Assembly (NCBI GenBank): GCA_963682175.1
Contig: OY821787.1
Span: 19,942,501-20,006,500 of the forward strand
Origin: Triglochin maritima
Lineage: Eukaryota > Streptophyta > Magnoliopsida > Alismatales > Juncaginaceae
DNA length: 64,000 bases
Reading direction: 5' to 3'
The notes under the pieces were generated by a model that worked only from the letters and a program-made list of their open reading frames with translations, was not told where the DNA came from and searched no databases. The translations under genes and the position numbers were made by a program. Below are positions 1 through 10,433 of the stretch, piece by piece. Positions within the stretch are counted from its first letter, which is position 1; each line of letters begins with the position of its first letter.

Positions 1-2096
1 TTCCTAGAAGACCTTGCTGAGAAAACAATGCCATGGGAGAGTGTAAGGGAGCCACCTGCCTCATCTAGTATAGGAGCGATGATCGCGAATGCAAACTCGA
101 CTAGATCGGGTGCCGTATTTGCTATCGATGCCACTACGGCCACCGAGGCACGCATGGCGGCCTTAATGCGCCGTATGGATTTGATTGAGCTCCAAAACCA
201 ACAAAGTGCACCTCACATGTCCACATCTGGTCGAGTTCCCTGTCATTCATGTGGTAGGATAGGTCATGTAGAAAGCGAGTGTGCGTCCATTCCTCCTGAG
301 ATGGAACATGTCAACGCCATCTATGACAGAGCTAGGAATGACCCATACTCATCATCTTATAATCCTGGATGAAGGAACCACCCCAATTTTTCATGGAACC
401 AAAATAATGCCCCTGGTGGTCCTTCAACCTCCCCTCGACCACCTAATCAACCACACCAACCTCCCATGCATGCTTATTCATATCAGCAACCCCAAGTTCC
501 AAGCACCAATCCACGAGGTTTCCCAAATTCTAACAACTTTGAAACCCGGTTTAATTCGCTTGAGAACTTGACTCGTGGACTTGAGAACTCTGTGAAAAAA
601 TTTATGTCAGCCATAAGTCAAGTTCTCACTTCAAATCAGCAGACCATCAAATCTGTAGAGTTTCAGATGGGCCAATTGGCTCAGTCTGTAGATGAAAGAG
701 AAAGATGGTATTTTCTTAGCCAGCCTGAGGCTAACCCGTTCACCATGTCAATTCCATTGTGACCTTAAGGAATGGAAAACAGGTTGACAATCACATTTCC
801 TTGCCACCACCACCATCTATGCAGCCCCTCAGTAGGAATGGTGGTGAAGAAGAGGTTGAGGGTGAGGGTAATACACCAAGGCTTCCTTCTCAGGCACTGC
901 AGAAAACCTACCTGCCAAAAGCTCCTTATCCAAGTAGGTTAACCAAAAAGCAGAGTGACGCAATGGACAAGATATTAGAGGTGTTTAAGCAGGTTAAGGT
1001 TAACATCCCTTTGTTGGATGTCATCCAACAAATACCTCAATATGCCAAAGTGTTGAAGGATCTCTGCAAAACCAAGAGGAAGACCAATGTTCCAAAGAAA
1101 GCATTCTTGGCTGAAAATGTAAGCTCACTTTTGTCCAATCCCGCCTACACAAAATACAAGGACCCTGGGTGTCCTACTATTCAGTGTACGATACGGGACA
1201 CTAGCATGAGTAATGTTTTGCTTGATTTAGGATCAGCAGTCAACCTCCTCCCATTTTCTGTTTATCAACGGTTAAATTTGGGAGAATTGAAACCAACTAA
1301 GATCACCCTCCAATTGGCGGATAGATCCATTCGTATTCCAAAGGGGATTATCAAGGACGTGCTTATCAAAGTTGGAGATTTTATATTTCCAGTCGATTTT
1401 GTTGTCCTCGATACCAATCCTGTTGCGAACACCCACTCTCAAATACCTTTGATTTTGGGTAGACCATTTCTGGCAACTTCCAACGCCTTAATTAATTATA
1501 GAAATGGTCTCATGAATCTCTCATTCGGTAACATGAGTGCCGAGTTTCATGTGTTCAACTCTAGTAGGCAACAAGAGCCCATGGATCAACCTTTAAATCT
1601 AAATCTCATCCGCCAATTAGAGAAAACACCAAAAAATCAACGAACACCCCAAACCCCAATCCAACCCATTGAGAATGTTTGTGGGGCCAGCAAAAACTCA
1701 TTGCCTGTCTTTGCAATGCAACAGAATGAGCTGACATCAAACAAAAATGTCCAAAAGGAGTGTTCGTTGCATGATTCAGTTGAGAGTACTAGTGAGAGTG
1801 AGACACCGCATCATATGCCTATACCAGAAGGTGTCTCTACCTCATGTCCCATGGCCCTTGTGCCATTTGAGCTTCATATTGACTCCAACAAGGACCCACC
1901 TATGACCGAGCTTATGCTTGATGATCTAAATGATGGTGGGAGGTCCTTGTTGGATAACTTGGGGAGAAACCACATTCTTAGTGATGCAGGTCTGCTGCAT
2001 CCATCGAATGAGCTTGAGGAACTCATTCCGATGCACCCACCTATTGGTTGGAGGGTTTTGTTCGATGAGCAACTAAACCCTAGTGAGACAACATAA
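1..2096 (+). pseudogene. RT-A gag-protease frame, broken
   Basis: Translation gives the end of a gag capsid domain, a CCHC zinc knuckle (CHSCGRIGHVESEC, about nt 241-283), a Gln/Pro/Asn-rich linker and a retroviral-type aspartic protease with the active-site stretch LLDLGSAVNLLPFSVY (about nt 1216-1266) and the later ILGRPFLAT (about nt 1453-1479). The frame is broken twice. A TGA at 370-372 stands where related copies have a Trp codon, and the frame shifts near 735-755 so that the remainder is read from 759. It ends at 2096 with a tail containing PPIGWRVLFDEQ, which is related to the tails of RT-B and RT-D. A functional gag from this copy is unlikely. Confidence 0.85.
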
Positions 2097-3682
2097 CTTC
2101 ATTCTTTGTTGCCCACACCCAACCAATATCATGAGGGGTTCGAGCCTTTCAGCTTTGACCTTTCACCCCTCATGACACCTCAGAGTACCGGTGAAGTTTG
2201 CCCATCTCGGCAAGTCTATGGTCCTCATGACTTGATGTTCTCATTTGATGTTCCTTGACCAAATGATTATGACAATATCGTTGTTGCTGTGTATATCATG
2301 TAAAAAAATCAAAAAAAGAACAAAAGAAAAGAAGAAAAAAGTGTGTAATAAAAGACTCCATGAGCGAGCATTGATTGTTGCGGGCCCCAACCCTTGTGTA
2401 CTTGGGCCCCATTTGTTCACGTATTTGTCTCCCCTCTTCAGTATCTCATAGGTTTTGAGGGAATTCGGGTTTGTGTCCATCACTATAACCATGAACTTCC
2501 TGTTGTGCTTCATGTTGGTGAGATCTTCCATTTTTCATGCATAAATCCATGTAGTATCATGCTCACATTCATTGAGGACAATGCATGAAGTAGGTGTGGG
2601 GTGTGTTTTATGTGTGTACATAGTCGAGTCTTTTCTTTTGATTTTTGTTTTCTTTTGTGTGCATTGTTAGGGTCATGTTAGTGTGTTGCATTTAACATTG
2701 ATATATCTGTTTGCCATGATCCTTGGGTGGCTTGTCGTCTTTTGCTTGCGTAGTGCTTTAAATTTTCACATTTCTTTCAAAATCTTCATGTGTTTGTGAA
2801 AGAAAATGTTTTGTGGGTTTTGTGTGTGTTTAGCATGTGCAAAACCGTTGAGAGGCAAAGTAAAAAGAAAGCTCCCAAAATTGTCTTGAACTTGATGCAT
2901 TAGGATATCGAGTTTACTGGCTTTAGGTCTTATAGAGTCGTTAGGATGCACCCCGGTTTTCCCTCGGGGGGCGTGTAATCATAGGGTTTCAGTACTCAAA
3001 CATTTAAAGAAGTCCACCCTGAACCTAGTGAGTCAAATAATTCGTGTCTGTTAGTATAAGGAAGTTTGTCGTAGTCAAGGGCCCTTAATCTCTTTTTGTG
3101 AAACTTAAGTGTAGGGGTTTTGGTTCCCATGTAGATAAATAAATAAGTGGTGTTCTCTCTTCTCGCACGACTCCTATCACTCAGGAAAGTAGGTTTGAGG
3201 GGACTTTGTGCCTGGTGCTTTCAAGTCATCTGACTTGGGATGCACCGACCGAACTCCCGTTACACGGGTGGTAGGGATCGCCCTATGTGGAGATTTGGGG
3301 GACGGTGTACTTGATAGTGTAAGTCCTCATAGGCAATGATGCACGAAACCTGACCCTGGGAGAATCAAACACCAACCAATAAAATGCTCCAAAGAAAAAG
3401 AAAAAAAAGAAAAAGGAAAAAAAGTGTCAAATAAGAACCAAAATGGACTTTACACATTGTATCACATTCAGAACTTAAGGTTGCCCATATCTTTCACTTA
3501 AGTCCTTGACTAACTTTCAGGAATAACTCATCATGCTAGGTGTGTGGACCGATTATATATATAGAGTCGACTCGTAGTATTACCGCGTCCCATGATCGAC
3601 AAAAGAAGTCCAACGAGTCGTGTAGCTAGATTGATTATTGCATCTTGTTCGCATTTTGTGGGTATATCCGCTGAAAACCCTC
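2097..3682 (+). other. RT-A non-coding 3' internal region
   Basis: About 1.6 kb between the frame and the hairpin block shows no plausible gene. It aligns by eye with RT-D 48979-50417 and, in reverse, with RT-B 33610-34870. Purine-rich stretches occur near 2305-2345 and 3390-3425. Similarity across copies that no longer code suggests common descent, and possibly a cis-acting role. Confidence 0.7.
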
Positions 3683-3750
3683 AGGAGACAACACTCCTTC
3701 TCCTTGGCGACAAGGAGGTTTAACGGCTTGTTGCACGTGCTAAGTGCAAC
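3683..3750 (+). other. Conserved three-hairpin RNA block, RT-A copy
   Basis: Three adjacent inverted repeats lie just upstream of the polypurine tract. They are AGGAG/CTCCT with a 6-nt loop (3683-3698), CTCCTTG/CAAGGAG closed by the tetraloop GCGA (3700-3717), and GTTGCAC/GTGCAAC with a 7-nt loop (3730-3750). A 68-nt block of the same layout occurs in RT-C, RT-D and RT-E. The tetraloop here is GCGA where the others have GCAA; both fit the GNRA class. The flanks (GGTATATCCGCTGAAAACCC before, CGTGATTCCTACGAAAGTGA after) are also conserved. Confidence 0.7.
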
Positions 3751-3835
3751 CGTGATTCCTACGAAAGTGAGTTAGGATTTCTTGTTTTTCGTATGCTTTT
3801 CTCTTTCTTTGTTTTGCTCGGGACTAGCAAAAGTT

Positions 3836-3850
3836 AGGTGTGGGGGTATT
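3836..3850 (+). promoter_or_regulatory. RT-A polypurine tract
   Basis: The purine-rich run AGGTGTGGGGGTATT lies directly before the LTR start TGATTGACATC. The same run precedes the 3' LTR of RT-D (50572-50586) and, in reverse, those of RT-C and RT-E. It is the expected start site for plus-strand DNA synthesis. Confidence 0.75.
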
Positions 3851-5230
3851 TGATTGACATCATTTCATGCTTATATTTGTATCTTATATCCATTATCTTT
3901 CACCTAAACAATGCTATGTTACGAGTTTTATGTTTAGTTTTCAGGAATAAATAGTTTAAAGAGATGAAGCATAAAAGGACCCAAAAGCTGGGAAAAATGA
4001 CTGAATTGTGAGATATGGGTACTGAGATGCAAGAGAGAAGGACCTGAACGTAAGACAGAAGGACCTAAGAGCAAAATAGAATACTCCACACCATCATGGG
4101 GAGTATTTTAGCAATTCGATTCGGGTCGGAGCTCCAACAAACCAAGTAAATGCATCCAAGACCAGCAAATATACCAAGAAAATCCCACAACAAAAATGAG
4201 CAGGATCCGAACCATATACACCGCCAATTGGCGGTCCATTTTGGCCTAAATCCGCTAAAATTTCTCCAACACATGTATTAGAGGATGTTTAGGCTATTCT
4301 GGGTATTTGTTTAGTCCCACATCGGGGGATTGTCCCGGTTTGCCTTTTTCCATGGCTATAAATAGAACTCTTCACCTTCCATTGTAATCACTCCATATTT
4401 TAAGTGGTTATTCTTCCTACTAGAAGTGAGGCCTTGAAGCACACACTAAAGTTGGAGGATGCTACTTTTAATGTGAGTCATTTTAATACAAGTTTTCTTC
4501 ATTATGTTGTTTGTTTTATGTTTCTTGTTTTGCTTTTCTTAATCTCATTTCATTAGTTTTATTAGCTTAGTTAATATGCTTTCTTTGTTTAGTTTAATAA
4601 TTAGTGTAATGTTTAGTGAGTAGTTCCATCCCCTTTGGGGGTGGAGTAGATGTACATACATGCAAATGAGAATGGATTAAATGCTTTATTTCCAATGTGT
4701 TGATAAAACATGAATGTATGCTTGCTTGTTTAGGATAGAATTTATAACTTGATGAGTTTTGCCAAAATGATTAGACACCTCTCATGCTTGTTTAGGTTCT
4801 GAAATAAACATCTTGCATATGTAAATGTTAATCAACTAAGTTGGTGAATAGATTGATAGGTTTTGCCACAATATTTAGACACTTCCTATGCATGATAACA
4901 CCACCTTTATTTGTGCTTAAAGAATGTGTTCAACACCCACCTCTTTGCTTGTGTGTACTCACTCCACCCCTTAGGGGTTTTCCCATTTCTGTATTTCAGC
5001 TTTCTTCTTTTGTTATTAGCTTAGTTGTCATTTCATTGTTTGTTTCTTTCGTTCGCATTTCATACTTCTTAGCGTAGTTTAGTGTAGAGTAGCATAATCA
5101 ATCTTTCTCCCCTAATTTTTGCCACTTGATTTCTGATAAACAAGAGGCTACTCACCTCCTTGAGGATGACCCATACTTGCCACTGCTTCATCGCGGCCGT
5201 GCATTTGCGGTTTAATTAAAACGTTCAACA
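3851..5230 (+). repeat. RT-A 3' LTR (1,380 bp)
   Basis: It runs from TGATTGACATC to GTTCAACA. Inside are a GC-rich palindrome CCGCCAATTGGCGG (4221-4234), a TATA box CTATAAATAG (4356-4365) about 120 bp further on, and the U5 end block with CGTGCATTTGCGGTTTAAT. The end AACGTTCAACA matches RT-E2 (63728, reversed) and differs from the ends of RT-B, RT-D and RT-E, so subfamilies exist. Confidence 0.8.
4356..4365 (+). promoter_or_regulatory. TATA box of RT-A LTR
   Basis: CTATAAATAG lies about 120 bp after the U3 palindrome and is followed by CTCTTCACCTTCC. The same arrangement is seen in RT-B, RT-D and RT-E. Confidence 0.6.
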
Positions 5231-5261
5231 CACCCGGATCGGTTGTCTGAGTGTAGACCCA

Positions 5262-5532
5262 AATTTAATTGCCAAAATACTCTCATGATGGTGTGGAGTT
5301 TCTTGATTTGCTCATTGGTCCTTTTGGTTTACATTTGGGCCCTTCCATCTTGCATATCAGTCCATAAGTCTCATAATTCAGTATTTTTGTTGCGTGCAGG
5401 TCCTTTTTGTGTCTCTTCTTCTTTAACCTATTTTCCTGATACTTAAACATAAAACTCGTTACGTATCATTGCTTCGGTTCAAAATAGAGGATATAAGACA
5501 CGAATATATGCATGATATGATGTTAATCAACA
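5262..5532 (-). repeat. Reversed LTR fragment, RT-A/D family
   Basis: On the minus strand this matches the first roughly 270 bp of the LTR, starting at 5532 with TGATTAACATCATATCATGC. It is more diverged than the neighbouring LTR and ends within 35 bp of RT-A's end. It is probably an older, truncated insertion. Confidence 0.7.
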
Positions 5533-6451
5533 AGTCCTATGGTGAGTTAATATCCGATCTTAATTAATCTCTCGTTTTCGTTGATTGAGGTGATTCAGAC
5601 AGCTTGCTCACAATATAGATGTCTAAACATGGACTCGACTGACACTTTATGTTTTATCTCTTTTTGTCCAATGAAGCCCTTTTATCCTACCTTTTGTTAG
5701 CCAATAAATACATCCTTATGCTCTACATTTGAGAATCTCACTTCTTACACTATTTCTCACAAACTCACAAACTTCTCTTTCACTTGGATTGTTCTTGAGT
5801 TTCCATCTTGGTTCCAAGTGCTCACGTTAAAGTTAAACTTCAAGCAACAAGGTTGTAACTTCAAATCGCAGTATTCTCCCAGGTTGTAGGAGAGAATCAA
5901 GCTAGGCTAGTGGTTTTGCTAACTTGGATTGTACAAGGCTTGGTATTCCCCGAGAAGGAGGTCGATTAGTAGATACTCGAGTGGTGCTCACGTAGTGAGT
6001 GAGACTAGAGGAGAGGATGAAGATGTCGGGGGCATGTCGAACCTCTTTAAATCTGCTTGTTGATTGTGTGGTTTATATTCTCATATTCTTCTACTTTTTA
6101 TTATGTGTTTCTTCGATGTCATGTCTATTCACCCTTTTTAGACTTCTAGACAAACTTCGAGCCTACACCCTCTATTTTCCCTCCGGCATGATCTTGTTCG
6201 CCTCATGAATATGCCTCGCCTCGAGGGAAAGGACGTTGTTATTGTAGTTGGGGGTCACATGGGTTGTGACAGAAGGTGAAGGGGCACGCTAATGGCAGTA
6301 GGGACACGAGTAGTCAGATCAATTAGAGTCACTCACAACAAGCTGCAAGCACATTTAATGCTTCTATTGTCATGGAGAGGGTTACTTGGTCATTTATCAT
6401 AGTTAAATGGTCCCCCATTGAGTAATTTTTTGTTATACTACCCATTTTGGA
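5533..6451. other. No gene seen; diffuse repeat-like sequence
   Basis: No convincing frame is present. The stretch 5700-6060 has a possible TATA (CCAATAAATAC near 5700) and a late segment reading CGAACCTCTTTAAA. The latter recalls GAACCTCTTTAAAAAT near the end of the Copia-H and S2 LTRs, so an old Copia LTR is possible but unproven. Confidence 0.35.
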
Positions 6452-6680
6452 CTAAATTTTTCGATGATAGGGTTCCCGGAAGAGCAAGGTCCTTTTTTTG
6501 GAATTAAGGGTATCCTTATATAGTGAAAGGCCTAATTGGCAGCACAAGATTGTTTTAAAGTGGGAAAGGTCGTCAATATGGATATGAGTACCGCTAAGAC
6601 ATGATTTGTCATAACTAATTTTAAGTCCTAAAAGTAATTCAATTATTGCCAGGAACACTTGATATTGACCACATTATCCT
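6452..6680 (-). pseudogene. LINE reverse-transcriptase fragment
   Basis: The minus-strand reading contains ELLLGLKISYDKSCLSG, which resembles the (F)ELxSGLKINxxKS block following the YADD motif in plant L1-type reverse transcriptases. It is followed by a weaker match to the next conserved block. Only about 70 codons remain. A separate plus-strand reading at about 6805-6831 gives YADDTMLFL, typical of LINE catalytic motifs but in the opposite direction, so the locus is probably rearranged. Confidence 0.5.
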
Positions 6681-6837
6681 CATTTGGTTGATTGTGTCAT
6701 TCGTAAATTGGAGCCTTAGGACTTTGGTGCAAGCCTATAGGGTCTTGACGAACACCACAAGTATATTGCGATCCTCGAACAACATGTGGTGGTGGTTATG
6801 AATATGCGGATGACACGATGCTCTTTCTGTTCTTGGC

Positions 6838-6897
6838 AAATTGGCGATGAGCATCCTCCAATTTATCCTTAAATTTAGAGGATGCTCGTCGCAATTT
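6838..6897. repeat. Inverted repeat, about 20-bp arms
   Basis: Left arm 6838-6858 and right arm 6878-6897 are nearly complementary (shared core GAGCATCCTC / GAGGATGCTC) with a 19-nt spacer. It lies in the LINE-derived stretch. Confidence 0.55.
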
Positions 6898-7134
6898 ACA
6901 GATGACCCTAGATGTGGAAGAACCGCAAAGGCTCGTTGCTAACCTTGGGTAATTTGATCAACGACCATTGCCACTGATCCATCCTAGGCTTTCTATTGGG
7001 TCAATTGTAGTCTTATGGCATTAATTCACTTGACATCGTTGGCAAATTGCTTTGGATTTGTTTTGTTTTCTATTGTTTTGTTTGGTTCTTTTGTTTGTTG
7101 TTGTGTTGGTTTGTTGAATATTGGAAGCACCAAA

Positions 7135-8494
7135 TGTTAGGACCTAAACCTTATTAGGGAACTAAGCTTGCTTAGGGAGAGAATTAGTGATTAAGTGTGT
7201 TTGTCTTGGGGGAGTGGTGTGGGTATGGTGGGGTGTAAGGTGAGTATGGGGTTAGGTGAGGGGAGGTATGGGTGGTTGGTATGGGTTTTGTTTATAAAAG
7301 AAAGCACCCAACTCCTTTCCCTTCTCTTCTCTACTCCATCACCTCTTCTCCCTCTCCTCCTCTTCTCGTCGGCGACGTGACTGTTAGAGCTCCAACGTGT
7401 GGCGGGCGGCAGTGACGCAAGGAGAAGTGAGTGACTTGTAGTGTGAGGCCGACGTTGAGCGACTCCGGCAAACACAAAAGGTATGCCAAGTTCAATTAAG
7501 CTACTCACACAAGGTGTGTGAGGGATTTGGCTCATCGCCAGAGGTCGGAGACCTCGTCAGTGATGAGGTGCAGCTAGGTTTCTGCAGAGAAACGGTCGAC
7601 CGATGTTGTTGGTGGTCGACCGGTTGTAGTGTAATTACTAGAGTCTGCCCAGAACCGGTCGAACGATGTCTGTTGGTGGTCGACTGGTTGTGTATAATTG
7701 GCAGGAAGTAGAAGACTGTTATTTTTGGTCGGACGGATTTTCAGTGCGTTCGACCTGTTGCATCTTAACTAAGTCGGTCCGGGCCTAGACCTTCCAAACA
7801 GTCGACCGCCTTAGACCCAGTTCGGCCGATAACTTAAGTGTTGCCTTAGTGTGCGACCAGCTTGTGTTCGGTTCGACCGTTTATAGTTTTATGGAACGTA
7901 GGAAGACTTTGTTATTTTCGGTTGGACGATACCCCTTTGTCGTTCGACCGTTGTTTTAATTTATTTAATGTTTTCCTAGCTTAGACTTTCTAAACGGTCG
8001 ACCACCCAATTTACCTTTGTACGACCGTTTGTACTTGTGTTCATCCGATCGGTTGGGTTGCAGTTCGAACCTTCTTTTGATTTAAGAGGAAATGGTCGAC
8101 CACTTTGTCATTTTCGGTTGATCGTTGGTGCCCAGTATTGTTTTTGCTTCTCTTTGATAGTACCACATTTGTTCACGAAAACCCGTGTTCTCGCCTTTTG
8201 TGTGAGCGGGGAGGTGACAGTGGGTGCGATGATCGTGCCCGCCTGGGGACCGTCGTGTGGAAAAGTATGGATACTTGTTGCACATGTCCATTGTATCATG
8301 TTTGCATTTGAGATCTTGAGTGGCAGTGAGTGGGTGGCGACTGAGGACGAGCGCACCACGACCGGATCCTCCAGTCTTATCTTTTAGGTTTTTATGATTA
8401 CTTGTATTTGTATTTTGACTCTTGTCTTCATGTTGCTCTGGTCTTGATTTTTGAGTTTTTGTTTTAACTTTTCCGTTGTTTCGGGAACGTTACA
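7135..8494 (+). repeat. Solo LTR S1 (1,360 bp)
   Basis: The sequence starts TGTTAGGACC and ends AACGTTACA, flanked by the 5-bp duplication CCAAA at 7130-7134 and 8495-8499. No internal region is attached, so it is a solo LTR left by recombination. A TATA-like GTTTATAAAAG lies near 7288. From about 7590 to 8125 it holds at least eight pairs of GGTCGACC-type motifs, with 20-23 bp between the two members of a pair. Here the pairs are downstream of the TATA box, unlike in the other LTR families. Confidence 0.85.
7590..8125 (+). repeat. Paired GGTCGACC-type motif array in S1
   Basis: Core hexamers (GTCGAC and variants) pair at 7595/7615, 7658/7679, 7728/7749, 7801/7821, 7852/7872, 7921/7942, 7997/8020 and 8095/8117. 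Several pairs are inverted repeats even where one member is not a palindrome. Pairs recur roughly every 50-75 bp. Confidence 0.7.
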
Positions 8495-8499
8495 CCAAA

Positions 8500-9740
8500 C
8501 CTCTCTTTAATATAGAACTTTTTTAAAGGAGACCTAATATGGCATACTTAAATGGTAGAAATGGTTGACATGGTAAATTGTTTAATGTTTTATGTTGAAG
8601 TCCCAATGTAATCCACACTCAAGAAAGACAACATCGCATTTGTGAGTGCGTTTCTTCTGGCAAGTTCTCAGACCACATAAATGGGGCCCCGAAAGATTTC
8701 TTCAAGAGTACTAACAGAACTTGAATTTGGTTAGACATTGTGCACTTTCAGATCATTTATTTTAGAATCAAGCTTATACACATATTTGTTTGCATAACTT
8801 GCTTGGTACACTTCTTGCGACAAATTATTTGCTCTCTCTTTTACGTTTAGATATGGTTACTTTCTTCTATCAGGTCTGCAACTATAAGCCACCAGTCGGG
8901 TTTGTTTGCAAACGACAGTGTTTGTCCTGACTGCATGATGCCATGACGGTTCATTGCCCACAAAGTTTCCTAAACTTTTTCATGAATCAATGATATATGT
9001 ATTAGAGAAAAGAACGACTTTTGAGAAAATAAAATTTTAGTTTATTTTTCATTATTGTCAAATTGCTAATTTCTTTGTTTTTTTTGAAAAAGCTATTTTT
9101 TTCCATTTGAATGGAGATCTCGATTGAAATACCTTAATACAAATAATTACATGTTTTTTTCACTCTTCTTTTCATTGATTGGAATGCTTTTTTTACATCA
9201 TATTATATTTTTACTATTAGTGAAATCATTTGGTTGTTTATATTGGTTTAGTACTTTATTTCATCATTTAATTAGTCTGTGGGACATTGGTTTTGTACTT
9301 TCTTATCTTAGTACTTATACACTATTAAGCATTTTATTCTAATAGAATTAAAATTTTCTACCATTTATTTGAACATAATTATTTAAGGGGATGTTTTAAA
9401 ATACTTGAAAGAATAAAACCTTTTGCAATATAAATTTTCAAACCTATTTAAACAGATTGAGTTTAAAAAAAATTAAACAAATGCAAAATAACTTTTCAAT
9501 CCTATTTTAAGGTAGCTGCCGTTTCTGTGACGTTTATGCATCTTCCTTTCTACATGAAAACATGTTCAGAAGACTGATACCACACTGCACACAATTGCTT
9601 TATCACATCTCAGACAAGTCTGTAAGCATACAATGTAAACCATACAACATTTCTACAAACCTCAGTGCATAGAATCATGTCAAGCCACCACGCTCAAAGC
9701 ATAAGCAAACCAGAACCGTAAAATATGCTGAAGTTCCTTA
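8500..9740. other. No gene seen; 3' flank of the ceQORH gene
   Basis: This is AT-rich sequence without a plausible frame. About 9550-9740, next to the stop codon on the minus strand, is likely 3' untranslated region, but I could not fix a polyadenylation signal. Confidence 0.4.
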
Positions 9741-10433
9741 TTACTCCCTCATTTCAACCACAACTTTACCAGTGGCATGTCCATCGATGCTCTTTGCCCA
9801 ACCATCTTCAGCCTTGCTAAGGAGATACATTGAATCAACCACCGTCTTCAACTTTCCTTCTAACGCCAAACCCACAACGAACTTTAGCTTCTCAAGCTTT
9901 GGAATCAATAGCAGTGGCAGCAACTGCTTCTTGGAGAAGGTCAGCTTTGTCTTAATAGATGTCAGCACTGCACCGGCTGTTGGAGTTATGTCGACGATCT
10001 TCCCATTTTCAGAGAGGTTTGGCACAAACTTAGACCAGGGGATTCCCATTGCACAGTGGATCACACCATCATATTTTTTTCCTGATGGACTTATAAGGTT
10101 TTCTCCTTCAGGAGTCCTATAGTCCAGCACCTCATCTGCACCCAAGTTCTTCACAAACTCGATGTTACGTGAGCCACATGTGGCAGTTACGTGATGGTTA
10201 CCAAGCTTCGCGAGTTGGACTGCATAGTGTCCCACACCGCCAGATGCGGCTGTCACTAGTACATTTGCAGGCTTTCCGGTGCCATCAAATTTGGTACCAA
10301 CCCACTCAAGTGCTTGTAGAGCAGTAAGAGCAGCCACACATAGACCGGAAGCTTCAGGTGCAGGTAGTTCAGGTGGTCTGCTGGCTGTCAACTTGACAGA
10401 TGCAGCAGCATACTCAGCAAGCCCACCTCCATT
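9741..10433 (-). CDS. CEQORH: ceQORH exon 4 (residues 101-330)
   Basis: Acceptor TTGGCAG precedes AATGGAGG. The exon holds the Rossmann cofactor domain (AASGGVG), the [14 protein letters not shown] segment and the C-terminal [18 protein letters not shown], then TAA at 9743-9741. An open frame continues upstream into intron 3 to 10565, but the splice site and homology place the exon start at 10433. Confidence 0.95.
   Translation of the reverse strand, partial: NGGGLAEYAAASVKLTASRPPELPAPEASGLCVAALTALQALEWVGTKFDGTGKPANVLVTAASGGVGHYAVQLAKLGNHHVTATCGSRNIEFVKNLGADEVLDYRTPEGENLISPSGKKYDGVIHCAMGIPWSKFVPNLSENGKIVDITPTAGAVLTSIKTKLTFSKKQLLPLLLIPKLEKLKFVVGLALEGKLKTVVDSMYLLSKAEDGWAKSIDGHATGKVVVEMRE

Larger units (their letters stand above)
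1..5230 (+). mobile_element. RT-A: non-autonomous Ty3/gypsy retrotransposon, 5' truncated by window edge
   Basis: The order is gag-protease frame (1-2096), about 1.75 kb of non-coding 3' sequence, polypurine tract (about 3836-3850) and 3' LTR (3851-5230). No reverse transcriptase, RNase H or integrase can be read between the protease and the LTR, so mobility would need proteins supplied by another element. The non-coding 3' part matches RT-D (48979-50586) and, on the minus strand, RT-B (33610-34870) and RT-E (63176-63727), so all four are one family. The gag type and the tRNA-Asp primer site seen in RT-C and RT-D point to the Tat/Athila group; that placement is inference. The 5' LTR is outside the window. 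Confidence 0.85.

Noticed and set aside
2241..2588. Short frames in the RT-A 3' region, repeated in RT-B and RT-D
   Set aside because: Phases are not kept between copies and stops differ, so the conservation is at nucleotide level only.
8037..8387. Overlapping frames on both strands at the end of S1
   Set aside because: They lie within and across a solo LTR with clear duplications; no conserved protein features.
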